From contig JADJRI010000043.1 in NCBI GenBank assembly GCA_016712275.1, forward strand, positions 1 through 36,588: 36,588 nucleotides of DNA, in the 5' to 3' direction. The notes beneath the pieces are model-generated. The model saw only the letters and a list, made by a program, of their open reading frames with translations. It had not been told where the DNA came from and ran no database searches. The translations under genes were made by a program, and so were the position numbers. Shown here in pieces: positions 23,799 to 32,438 of the stretch; position 1 is the stretch's first letter, and each line of letters begins with the position of its first letter. The stretch comes from Planctomycetota bacterium. GTDB taxonomy: Bacteria; Planctomycetota; Phycisphaerae; UBA1845; UTPLA1.

Positions 23799-24784
23799 GC
23801 TGAAGTATCCGCCAGAATTCGCTCTATCACCTGCTCGGGCGACAGGCCCGCCCGCGTTGCCGCCGCCATGAAGCCGGCATCGGGCGAAAGACACGGATTC
23901 GCATTGACCTCGAGCACCCAAGGGTTGCCCTGCGCATCGACACGAAAATCCACGCGGGCATATCCGCGCAAATCAACGAGCGCGGCGCAACGCAGCGCAT
24001 ATTGTCGCAGTTTCTCAAGCAACATTCCATCCTGTGAGGGGAACTCAAAACGTCGCGGAGTATGAGAATATTCGAAGGATGACTCGTCCCACTTCGCCGC
24101 ATAGCCCACAATCCGCGGTTTTTCCGGACCAAAATCAATAAATTCGATCTCCGCCGGCGGTAGCACGTCCATCTCGCCGACACGTATCGAACTCGAAAGT
24201 AGCGAAAGATTGAACTCCCGACCATCGATGAATTGTTCGGCGAACGCCTCGCCGCCGAGACCCGCGCGCCGGAGGTCGATTTCGTGTGCCAATTCTTTGG
24301 CACTCTTTGCCAATACGATCGAACTGTCATCCAGTCCGATCGACGCTTCTTCCCAAACCGATTTGATGATGTAGCGCGCCGGAAACGGCAAATCCCGCGA
24401 ACCGCCATGACCGTCCCGCCAAGCGGGCGTCGGAATAAAATTGGCTGCCAGCCACTTCTTGGTCAGCGCCTTTCCCGACGTGAGGAACATCGCCTCCGTT
24501 CGGGCCCCTGCGTATGGTATTCCCATTGAGTCGAGCAACGCCGGTGCGAGATAAATCAACCGCCCCTCGCCGCCGACCGATTCGACAAGATTAAACACCA
24601 CATCCGGCCGCCCACTCGAAATCGCGTGCCGCATGGCCGGCAAATCGGCATTGAACGACAGCCGATCGCTCGAATGCCCCATTGCGGTCAATACGCTTTC
24701 GATGAATTCTGCTTGAACCAGTGCATCCGCCACATCGGTTCGCGCGCATTCGGGAATCTCGTCGTGAAGTATCAGGACGTGCAT
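23795..24784 (-). CDS. ATP-grasp ligase of the D-alanine--D-alanine ligase type (first of two)
   Basis: A 329-residue ATP-grasp enzyme expected to form an amide bond through an acyl-phosphate. The N-terminal domain has DVVFNLVESVGGEGRLIYLAPALLDSMGIPYAGA, which parallels the Ddl segment for the first substrate. ATP-binding features are Lys110, Lys141 (ARYIIKSVWEEASIG), Glu183 (AFAEQFIDGREFN), and magnesium ligands Asp279, Glu292 and Asn294 (ARVDFRV...WVLEVNANP). The end differs from true Ddl (NPCLSPDAGF instead of the usual N-x-x-PG-x-T), so the substrates are probably not two D-alanines. There is no clear ribosome site; a TACAAT lies 6 bases before ATG 24784, so a leaderless transcript is possible. 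The next gene overlaps at ATGA. Confidence 0.82.
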   Translation of the reverse strand: MHVLILHDEIPECARTDVADALVQAEFIESVLTAMGHSSDRLSFNADLPAMRHAISSGRPDVVFNLVESVGGEGRLIYLAPALLDSMGIPYAGARTEAMFLTSGKALTKKWLAANFIPTPAWRDGHGGSRDLPFPARYIIKSVWEEASIGLDDSSIVLAKSAKELAHEIDLRRAGLGGEAFAEQFIDGREFNLSLLSSSIRVGEMDVLPPAEIEFIDFGPEKPRIVGYAAKWDESSFEYSHTPRRFEFPSQDGMLLEKLRQYALRCAALVDLRGYARVDFRVDAQGNPWVLEVNANPCLSPDAGFMAAATRAGLSPEQVIERILADTSA

Positions 24785-24877
24785 GATTCAATTGTACGCG
24801 AAGAAATCAATGCGCGGGGATCGCAGCAACTGAGGAATTCCAATCCACAAAACTATGCTCGTTGGGAAACCAGCGAC

Positions 24878-25885
24878 TCAATCGGCCCGCTCGTCGAAAC
24901 CCGCTCGACCGCCGAATCCATTATCATGCATTAGCTCAAGGTAGGATATTCCGTGCAGCGTGCAGATGATCGGCAAATCGGAATGCTCCGGATGCAGACC
25001 GGCCAGTGGGTTCACTTCAAGAAACTTCACGCCGCCCTTTGCATCCGCCCGCACATCAACCCGGCCGGCATCGCGACAGCCCAGCGCGCGATAGGCCGCC
25101 AGCGAGAGTGCCTCCGCCTGCCTGGCCATCGCATCATCCGCCCGAACATACTTCACCAGTTCCTCGCAGTGCTCTTTGTTCGTATAGGTGTAAATCTCCG
25201 GTTCAGCCTGATCGAGCAGGATGATCTCCATCGTACCGATGACCCGAGCTGCGTCGCCCGTTCCGGCAATGCCGACCGTAAACTCCCGCCCCGGCAAGAA
25301 GGTCTCAACCAAAACGGGCTGCCGATACTCCGCAAGAAGCCGTCGGCAGACGTTGGCCAGTTCATCTCGATTGCGAATCTTCGACGTCGGGTCGATGCCC
25401 TTGGCCGTCCCTTCCGCCACCGGCTTGGCAAACACCGGAAACGGCAGATTCATGCTGGCCATATCGGCCTCGCGCTCGACAACAAAAAAATCGGCCGTCG
25501 GCACGCCGGCGTCGCGCACCACACGCTTCGCATATGCCTTGTGCAGCGTCAGGGCGTTGATCAACGGATCGGAGAATGTGTAGGGTATCTCATAGGCATC
25601 CAGCAATGCCGGCACCTGCGATTCGCGGCCGATGCCGTGCATGCCTTCGGCGATATTAAAAACCAAATCCCATCGGTCTCCCGCGGCGACACGCTTCACC
25701 AAATGGCGAAAGTGGCCGATGCGGTCGGTGCGATAGCCCAGTTCCCCAAGCGCCCGTTCGATGGAATCGATCGTGTCCGGCCGATCGAACTCGGCCGTCT
25801 CCAACTCGCCATAGCCTTCAGTGAGATAATCCGATCGAAGGTCGTAGGTCAGGCCGACTCGCATGCCGTTCGGTTTATTGTTCAC
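24878..25885 (-). CDS. ATP-grasp ligase of the D-alanine--D-alanine ligase type (second of two)
   Basis: A 335-residue ATP-grasp ligase, homologous to its neighbour at 24784. Start GTG (25885-25883) overlaps the kamA stop (GTGA), so translation is coupled; ATG 25864 is an alternative. The N-domain has WDLVFNIAEGMHGIGRESQVPALLDAYEIPYTFSDP. ATP site: Lys116, Lys154 (FPVFAKPVAEGTAKGI), Glu194 (VLVETFLPGREF). Metal ligands: Asp277, Glu290 and Asn292 in GRVDVRADAKGGVKFLEVNPLAGLHPEHSDLP, which keeps more of the Ddl N-x-x-x-G-L/M-x-P-x-x-S-x-x-P pattern than the other copy. Bacteria normally need one Ddl, so two in tandem beside an aminomutase suggests a dedicated peptide or amide product. Confidence 0.85.
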   Translation of the reverse strand: MNNKPNGMRVGLTYDLRSDYLTEGYGELETAEFDRPDTIDSIERALGELGYRTDRIGHFRHLVKRVAAGDRWDLVFNIAEGMHGIGRESQVPALLDAYEIPYTFSDPLINALTLHKAYAKRVVRDAGVPTADFFVVEREADMASMNLPFPVFAKPVAEGTAKGIDPTSKIRNRDELANVCRRLLAEYRQPVLVETFLPGREFTVGIAGTGDAARVIGTMEIILLDQAEPEIYTYTNKEHCEELVKYVRADDAMARQAEALSLAAYRALGCRDAGRVDVRADAKGGVKFLEVNPLAGLHPEHSDLPIICTLHGISYLELMHDNGFGGRAGFDERAD

Positions 25886-27209
25886 GATTTCGCCACCGGA
25901 TCGCGATAGCGATATTGCTTGCCTTCGTAATTCCGAAGCACCACGTCGTCGCCATCACGGCCGACGTAATAGTCCGGCACGAGAGGAATCTTGCCGCCAC
26001 CGCCGGGCGCGTCGATCACAAATGTCGGCACGGCATATCCCGTCGTGTGACCGCGAAGACCTTCGATGATTTCCAGTCCCTTTTCCACCGGCGTGCGGAA
26101 GTGCTTGCTGCCGCTGATCGGGTCGCACTGGTACATGTAGTAAGGGCGCACGCGCATCTTCAGGAGACCGTGCATCAGCTCGCGCATGGTTTCGACATTA
26201 TCGTTCACGCCGGCGTTCAAAACGGTCTGGCTACCGAGCGGAATGCCCGCGTCCGCCAGCCGTCCGCAGGACTGCGCGACTTCGGGCGTCACCTCAACCG
26301 GATGCATGAAATGGATGCTCATCCACAAGGGATGGAATTTTCGCAGCATTTTGACGAGCGCCGGCGTCACGCGCTGCGGCAGAACCGCCGGAATCTTTGT
26401 ACCTATGCGCACAAACTCCAGATGCGGAATCGCCCGCAAACGCGAGAGCAGCCATTCAAGCCGATCGTCGTTCATCGAGAGCGGATCGCCGCCGGAAAGC
26501 AGTACGTCGCGGATTTGCGGATTCGCCGCGATGTAGTCGATGGCCGCCTGATGCTGCGACTGGTTGAAGTGATATTCGCCGGTCTGGCCGACCATGCGCG
26601 CCCGCGTGCAATAGCGACAGTACGTCGCACAAAAGTTGGTAACAAGGAACAACACGCGATCCGGATAGCGATGAACCAGCCCCGGCACAGGCATGTGCGC
26701 ATCTTCGGAAAGCGGGTCATCCGCTTCGCCGGGGGAGGTCACGAATTCGTCCGTGACCGGAACCATCTGTTTTCGCGTGGGATCGAGAGGATTGGTGGGA
26801 TCGATGAGCGCGGCATAATAAGGCGTGATGCCGACGGGCAGGTGCCCGCCGATACGGCTCATGGCCTGCGTTTCGTCGTAAGACAGCCGTAGGATGGCCC
26901 GATCGACTTCAGATCGCGAATGCGCATGCGAAGCTGCCATCGCCAATCGTTCCACTCTTCGTCGGTGGCGTCCGGAAAGTGTTCGGCGCGAAACGCGGCC
27001 GACCGCTCGCCAATGACGAAGTCCGATCGCTTGGCACGCTTTCGCAGGGGACGAAGGCGCAGAAAGTCGTCCTTCTCGTTGCGTCGACGGGCGAGCGGGG
27101 CATCCAATGTGTCGGGAAAATTATTGGCCGGATCGAGAACTTGTAGAGAAAGTGTGCGTCCGGCTGGACTGGGAGGCTCCGTATCGGAGCTGCTGAGTTG
27201 TTCGATCAT
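25882..27209 (-). CDS. kamA: Lysine 2,3-aminomutase (KamA family radical SAM/PLP enzyme), frameshifted
   Basis: About 442 residues once one base missing at about 26901-26907 is restored (DLKS then DRAILRLSYDETQA). Start ATG 27209 gives MIEQLSSSDTEPP; a promoter lies 110-140 bases upstream. N-terminal EEWNDWRWQLRMRIRDL is family-typical. The radical SAM cluster motif CATYCRYC is encoded at 26631-26608, and SGGDPL follows. The aspartates in YQCDPISG and VIDAPGGGGK are 37 residues apart, and the PLP lysine is 7 further on. These are the spacings of Asp293, Asp330 and Lys337 in the clostridial enzyme; glutamate aminomutases replace those aspartates. So it should make L-beta-lysine. EpmB, which modifies EF-P, is a relative, but no EF-P genes are here. 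The stop overlaps the ATP-grasp start. Confidence 0.87.
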
Positions 27210-27320
27210 TTTCCATCGGGCCTGTTGGCGGGCTAAAGTCGCGTTGATCCGAGTCCGCTCGGAAACTCCGCTTAGGGAAGCATAGCGCAACCGCGCCGCC
27301 AATGTCCTCTCATCGAAAGA

Positions 27321-27348
27321 AAAATATATCACGGATTAGGAAAGTCAA
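27321..27348 (-). promoter_or_regulatory. Promoter for the kamA cluster
   Basis: Read on the minus strand, TTGACT (27348-27343) is followed after 16 bases by TATTTT (27326-27321), with a T-rich run beyond. Five of six and four of six bases match consensus. The kamA start is about 110 bases downstream. It lies in the gap after the CRTAC1-type gene stop and would give the cluster its own transcript. Confidence 0.5.
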
Positions 27349-27364
27349 GGAGAATTACAAATTC

Positions 27365-29260
27365 TTATTCGGCCGAGGCAACTTTTTGCCCCGCGGCCCC
27401 GCCACCTTCCCCCTGCCGAACCACGATCATGCGATCGATTGTGTCAATTTGCACCGGCTGGACCAACCCGCCCGGCCAGTAAACCACCAGCCGATCAACC
27501 ACATCGATGTCGCCCAGCCCAAAAGTCACAGGCAGCTCCACCTGCGACGCATAGCTTCGCGTTGGCGAAACACGCTTTCGCTGCGCGACCCTGCCGGCCT
27601 CCAATTCGACCACGGCGCCAAGGGCATCATGGTTGCACGACGTACCCACCAACTTCACTCGGAGCCAGTGATGGCCCGTCGCCTGATCGTTCCGAACCAG
27701 CAACGGCCGACCGTGGGCTTGCGTCAGCAGAATGTCCAAGTCGCCGTCGCCGTCAATGTCCGCGTAACTTGCCCCCCGGCCGACGATCGGCTTGGCCAGG
27801 TCGCCCAATTCACTCCGCGAAATCTCCGAAAAGCAGGATTTGGCCTCCGGTCCGGCATTCCAGAAAAGCTGAGCCGATTGTTCATAGTGCTGGCTTGGCT
27901 GGACTTTGTTGATTTCCTCCTCCAAATGACCGTTGCATTCAAACAAATCATCGCGCCCGTCGAGATCGAAGTCGAAAAAGAACATCCCGAATTTGAGATA
28001 AATTCGAGAAGGCCCGCCCACCCCTTCCGTCACCGCCCGATCCGTGAATGACAGTGGATCGTCGCCCGCCACGTAAAACGACGTCATTTCATTGGCAAAA
28101 TTGCCGATCGCAACGGCCAGCACGTTTTCGTTTCGGTAGTCCGAGGCATCGATCCCCATCGCGCCGGTCGAATTGCCCATGGCGTCAAACGCCAATCCCG
28201 ATTCGGCCCCGATTTCCTCAAACGTATTCTTCCCCGTGTTGCGAAAAACGAAATTCTGCACCGTGTCATTGGCCACGACGACATCCGTCAATCCGTCGCG
28301 GTCCAGATCGACAAAGCAGATCCCCAACGCCTTGCCGACCGGAACGCCCGTCGCAGGGTTCACCACATGCAATCCCGCATCTTTCGAGACATCTTTGAAT
28401 GTCCCATCGCCGTTGTTGACGTACAAATATGAATGCGCCCCCTCAAAATTGGTGGGCACGCCATACGCCCGGCCCACACCGGTCAAACGATAATCCACGG
28501 CAAAGTCGATCTCCTTCGACCATTTAATGTAATGGCTGACAAAAAGATCCAGATCGCCATCGTTGTCGGAATCAAAAAACCCCGCCGCGACGCTCCAGCC
28601 TGCCGGATCACCGCCCACGCCGGCCGACGTCGTGACGTCCGTGAATTTTCCGCCGTCATTGCGAAACAGATGATTGCTGCCGACGCAGGTGATGAACACA
28701 TCCGCATCACCGTCGTTGTCATAGTCCGAGACGGCCGTGCCCATTCCCATCATCGGGCCATCGAGTCCGGAACCAAGTGTGACATCCTCGAAGCGGCCCC
28801 GGCCGTCGTTGCGGTACAGGGCACATCGGGGCATCGGCCCATTCTTGGGCATTTTTCCCGGCCAATGGGTGCCGTTGACGAGCAGAATGTCCTGATCGCC
28901 GTCATTGTCAAAGTCAAAGAAAGCCGCCCCGCCTCCCATCGTTTCCGGCAGGAGCTTTTCGCCCGTCGCCCCATTCTCACGGACAAAATCGATGCCGGCC
29001 GACTCGGTAACGTCTGTGAATTTCACTTTCGGCGCCTCGACCGATTTGACGACCCGCTGCGGGGCAACGAATTTCGTCTCCTTCGGAGCGGCCACCGGCG
29101 GCGTTTTGCGAATCTGCCAGACGGTTACGCCGATCGCACCGCCAATGAAAACGAAGACCAAGAGCGACCAGCGAAAGGCCTTGCCGATAATTGCATCATC
29201 CTCCGGCACCCAGTCGTCGCCGTGATCCGCTTCAATTGTCATCTTGGTTTCGTCAGTCAT
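27365..29260 (-). CDS. CRTAC1-type FG-GAP/VCBS repeat protein with ASPIC/UnbV domain
   Basis: A 631-residue membrane-anchored protein. Start ATG 29260 (MTDETKMTIEAD) has AGGA 6 bases upstream. One transmembrane segment at about 31-50 (SLLVFVFIGGAIGVTVWQI) puts the rest outside the cytoplasm. The ectodomain is a beta-propeller-like array with six DxDxDG calcium motifs (DFDNDGDQD, DYDNDGDAD, DSDNDGDLD, DLDRDGLTD, DFDLDGRDD, DIDGDGDLD). The C-terminus, GHHWLRVKLVGTSCNHDALGAVVEL...YASQVELPVTFGLG, is an ASPIC/UnbV domain. Such proteins commonly accompany TPR and multihaem proteins in planctomycetes; the precise role is unknown. The cytochrome gene lies 113 bases upstream. Confidence 0.9.
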   Translation of the reverse strand: MTDETKMTIEADHGDDWVPEDDAIIGKAFRWSLLVFVFIGGAIGVTVWQIRKTPPVAAPKETKFVAPQRVVKSVEAPKVKFTDVTESAGIDFVRENGATGEKLLPETMGGGAAFFDFDNDGDQDILLVNGTHWPGKMPKNGPMPRCALYRNDGRGRFEDVTLGSGLDGPMMGMGTAVSDYDNDGDADVFITCVGSNHLFRNDGGKFTDVTTSAGVGGDPAGWSVAAGFFDSDNDGDLDLFVSHYIKWSKEIDFAVDYRLTGVGRAYGVPTNFEGAHSYLYVNNGDGTFKDVSKDAGLHVVNPATGVPVGKALGICFVDLDRDGLTDVVVANDTVQNFVFRNTGKNTFEEIGAESGLAFDAMGNSTGAMGIDASDYRNENVLAVAIGNFANEMTSFYVAGDDPLSFTDRAVTEGVGGPSRIYLKFGMFFFDFDLDGRDDLFECNGHLEEEINKVQPSQHYEQSAQLFWNAGPEAKSCFSEISRSELGDLAKPIVGRGASYADIDGDGDLDILLTQAHGRPLLVRNDQATGHHWLRVKLVGTSCNHDALGAVVELEAGRVAQRKRVSPTRSYASQVELPVTFGLGDIDVVDRLVVYWPGGLVQPVQIDTIDRMIVVRQGEGGGAAGQKVASAE

Positions 29261-29373
29261 GCTGGTCCTGTCCACGGTTATCGATCATTTAGTTCGCATT
29301 CTGAAAGGGCAATGGAGTCAGCGGCGTGGCACTCGCTAATAGCCGACGCAACACCGCAAAACGATTTCTATTC

Positions 29374-32256
29374 TCAATCCGAGGCCCCAGTCAACTTCGC
29401 GGGCACCGCGTCGGTTCTGGTTGTTGCAGGGGCCGCCGATGGCAATTCAAAAGCCCCATCGCGCTGCAAGTTGTAAATCACCACCGCCTCCGCCGCATGA
29501 TTCGCCGCCGGATACGCCATGCGCGCCGCTGCAATAGCGCGATCGGTCGCATTGTCGTCTGTCTTATATTTTGCATGCTGCCTGCGATGTTCTTTCGCCT
29601 TGTCCATTTCGCCCATGTCCGCATAGATGAGGCCGAGGTTGTAGTGGGCCGTCATATTTTCGGGGTCGAACGATAGCGCCTTCTCGAACATTTTCGTGGC
29701 TTGATTCAAATAAATCAGCTTTGCATCCCGCCGCGAAGGCCCGCGCTCCTGAAGGCCGCGCTCGAAAAGCGTCTGGCCATATTCATTCAGCACTGTGTAG
29801 TCCTGCGAGAAATCGAAGCCGCGCTGCCGGCACTCCGCCGTGTCTTTCATGTCGATTACATTTTGAAAATTCGCGATCGCCTCATCCAGATGGCCGTTCT
29901 GTTTGTTCACCAGGCCCGTGAACCACTCGACCGACCACGGCGGCGCTGGCGGCTTGTGCGCCGCGGCTTCTCGCAACGCCACCACCGCTTCCTCAAGCCG
30001 CCCTTCCTTGATGTAAAGCCGTCCGCGATTCAAGGCCCCATCCGGCCGACCCAGTCTGCCGACTTCGGCAAACGCGGCCTCGGCCTGACGCAGCTCGCCC
30101 TTGTTCGATCCGGCATCGCCTTTGCGCAAGAGTGCAATGCCATAGTCGTTCCATCGTTGCCACAAGTCGATTTTCGAATCGGGATTCGGTGCGGCCAGGC
30201 TCTCGCCGCCTTCCACCGGAATCGTCACCGTGTCTGTCGCCAGCGTCATAATCGGCAGATCATTCCGCGTGAATTTCTCGCCCTGAAAGAGTTTCACATA
30301 CAGCGTGTCGAATTTGCGATATTGCAGTTTCACATCGACCGTAATCGGCCCGCTTATGTTCTCCGGCACCTGAAGCAAGAAGTGCACCACATCCGCCGCG
30401 CCCGGCGGAATCTGGTGGCTGTAGAGCGGAATGAAAATGTCCTCGGCGTTGCGCCGATCGATGCGCCGGCCGTTCCGATCGATGACAAACGCATTGACAA
30501 AGTGCGACCAAGGATCGACCTCGCCATCCGGCCTCATTCCTCCGCTTCGGCCGATGACGCGATTGCCGCATTTCACCGTCATATCCATCCATATCTCGTT
30601 CGAATCGGCTGTTCCCTGCGTAAAAATATGGCCCATTTTTACAGTACGAATGACGGTTTCGATCAGATAGGGCGTGCTGCGCTTCAGCGTCGGCACATTC
30701 GGTCGCAAGGGCGCGAACAGTTCGCCGTCGATCGTGCCGCCCTCTTTCACGCCGAAGATATCGACCCGCATGACGCCTTCGTTGAATTTCTTGTGTTTCT
30801 CGTTGACCCACGGTTCCATGCCCTTGAGAAACGGAATCGCCGTGTTGGCAGACGGGAACATGTGGTCGTGAACCTTGAGAATGCCGTCGCCGTCATAGTC
30901 CTTCGAACCGAAATCGGCCGACGCCATTGTCGGCATGTGACAGCCGTTGCAATTGTCCGACGCCTTCGGGGGATAATAGAAGCTGACGATGCCATGTCCC
31001 GAAACGCCGCTGAGATGGTATGCGTCGTAATGGTTCTGACCGCGCAACCATTTGTAGGCATTCAGCTCCTGCGGTAAGTGCACCTTGTGGCATGAGCCGC
31101 AAAACTCCGGTGTTTTGTGGAGCGGCTTGAGAAACGTCTTCTTATGAAACTCCGGTTTGGAGCGGACGAGCTGGCGATTCACCCATTGCAACATCGTGTT
31201 GTCGCTAAATGCAAACGGGTAATGCAGCGGCTCCTCGATCGTGAAATCCCCGTTGCCGCGCGGGCTGTTGATGTTCGTGATGGCATGACACACGGTGCAG
31301 GTAATGCCCGCCTGAGCCGACGGGTCGTTTGCGAGATCGTAGTTCGGATCGTCGAAGTGCGGCTTGTCGAATTCGCCGCTGAAGAACGGCACCGGATCGT
31401 GACACGCGGCACAAAACCGCGAGCCCTTCACATGCCCATCGCGCTTGTGCATGGCCTTTCGCGTGTTCAATACCGAAAACAAGTACGCGGGGTTGTTGAA
31501 CGAGCTGGCGCGATGCACGCTGGCCGACCAATTCTTGTGAATGTCCGCATGGCATTGAATGCAGTACTGGTCGTTGGTCATCGCTTCTTTGGGAATGAAA
31601 TTGCCGGTGGAGGTGCGCGACAGCGCCGGCAGGAAATACTGCGTGCCCGAAGTCGGACCCACCTCATGCCATTTGCGCGGGTCCTGCGATTGCAGGAAAA
31701 TCATGATGACCACAAACGCGCCCGACACACCGGCCCAGCTCAGCCCGACGCGCCATTTAATCTTCCGGCCGGCCAGCCGATGGAGAATAAAAAGCCAAAC
31801 CACGACAAGCGGTGAAATGACATGTGCCCAATAGGCCGTCGATCGCACAGAAACACTACGCACGTCGATCAGATTCTCGATGCGCGTCAGGACCAGCCCC
31901 GATCCCAGCAACACCAGTGTCAGCGTGAATAGCGCATAACCCACACGCACCGCCCGACGATTCGGCCGATTATGCGAGTTGTAAATATGGGCAATTCCGA
32001 AGATCAGCACCGGCAGGACGATCAGCAGCCCCATCACAAGATGGCCGAGAAACATGTACTGATAAAAATGATCCTGATAAGTCAGCCCGGTAAGCCACTC
32101 CGTGAAAGTGACGGCGCTCAGATAAACCGAATTCACGCCAAGAAGCGCAACCAAGCCAAAAATGAAAGCGAGCAGCACCTTGAGCCGCGGTCCCACCGCG
32201 GGAAGATATTTCTTCTTCTTGTGCGGAGCCGGCTTGGCGATGGTCGGATCTGCCAT
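29374..32256 (-). CDS. Membrane cytochrome: b-type four-helix domain, five c-type haem motifs and TPRs in one chain
   Basis: A 960-residue protein; start ATG 32256 has GGAGG 7 bases upstream. The N-terminal 190 residues hold about five membrane helices with intramembrane histidines His72 (LGHLVMG), His90, His145 (WAHVIS) and His159 (ILHRLAG), a pattern for a di-haem cytochrome b-like unit. Then come five CxxCH motifs: 232-236, 282-286, 320-324, 386-390 and 436-440, so five haem c groups are expected. A beta-rich domain spans about 500-680, and TPR-like helices run from about 720 to 910 (ALNRGRLYIKEGRLEEAV, AHYNLGLIYADMGEMDKAKEH). It probably moves electrons between the quinone pool and a periplasmic partner. 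It resembles cytochrome c554-like or NapC/NirT-type functions but is not either by sequence. Terminal substrate unknown. Confidence 0.85.
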   Translation of the reverse strand: MADPTIAKPAPHKKKKYLPAVGPRLKVLLAFIFGLVALLGVNSVYLSAVTFTEWLTGLTYQDHFYQYMFLGHLVMGLLIVLPVLIFGIAHIYNSHNRPNRRAVRVGYALFTLTLVLLGSGLVLTRIENLIDVRSVSVRSTAYWAHVISPLVVVWLFILHRLAGRKIKWRVGLSWAGVSGAFVVIMIFLQSQDPRKWHEVGPTSGTQYFLPALSRTSTGNFIPKEAMTNDQYCIQCHADIHKNWSASVHRASSFNNPAYLFSVLNTRKAMHKRDGHVKGSRFCAACHDPVPFFSGEFDKPHFDDPNYDLANDPSAQAGITCTVCHAITNINSPRGNGDFTIEEPLHYPFAFSDNTMLQWVNRQLVRSKPEFHKKTFLKPLHKTPEFCGSCHKVHLPQELNAYKWLRGQNHYDAYHLSGVSGHGIVSFYYPPKASDNCNGCHMPTMASADFGSKDYDGDGILKVHDHMFPSANTAIPFLKGMEPWVNEKHKKFNEGVMRVDIFGVKEGGTIDGELFAPLRPNVPTLKRSTPYLIETVIRTVKMGHIFTQGTADSNEIWMDMTVKCGNRVIGRSGGMRPDGEVDPWSHFVNAFVIDRNGRRIDRRNAEDIFIPLYSHQIPPGAADVVHFLLQVPENISGPITVDVKLQYRKFDTLYVKLFQGEKFTRNDLPIMTLATDTVTIPVEGGESLAAPNPDSKIDLWQRWNDYGIALLRKGDAGSNKGELRQAEAAFAEVGRLGRPDGALNRGRLYIKEGRLEEAVVALREAAAHKPPAPPWSVEWFTGLVNKQNGHLDEAIANFQNVIDMKDTAECRQRGFDFSQDYTVLNEYGQTLFERGLQERGPSRRDAKLIYLNQATKMFEKALSFDPENMTAHYNLGLIYADMGEMDKAKEHRRQHAKYKTDDNATDRAIAAARMAYPAANHAAEAVVIYNLQRDGAFELPSAAPATTRTDAVPAKLTGASD

Positions 32257-32438
32257 GTCTGGGACCTCCGTTCGTCAAATCGAATTGGAAGAGACCATCT
32301 TACCCCGAAAAGCGTATGCAAATCCACCCTGGCCGAATTCGATGTGGTCGCCCCACCAAAGGATGACGTGTCCATTTTGACATTGGCGGCCGCATTCGCG
32401 AACGGACGGCATCGGCGAGATTGACCGATGTCCCTTAC

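Noticed and set aside
24953..26892. Plus-strand open frames of over 300 residues opposite the second ATP-grasp gene and kamA
   Set aside because: Antisense of catalytic-motif-bearing genes; composition is typical of GC-rich shadow frames.
25882..27209. EpmB (EF-P lysine modification) as identity of the aminomutase
   Set aside because: Length is that of catabolic/biosynthetic LAM, with the C-terminal region present; no efp or epmA lies nearby, and the lysine-site aspartates match free-lysine enzymes.
29701..31077. Plus-strand open frame of 458 residues opposite the cytochrome gene
   Set aside because: The opposite strand encodes clear CxxCH motifs and TPRs; this frame has no motif.
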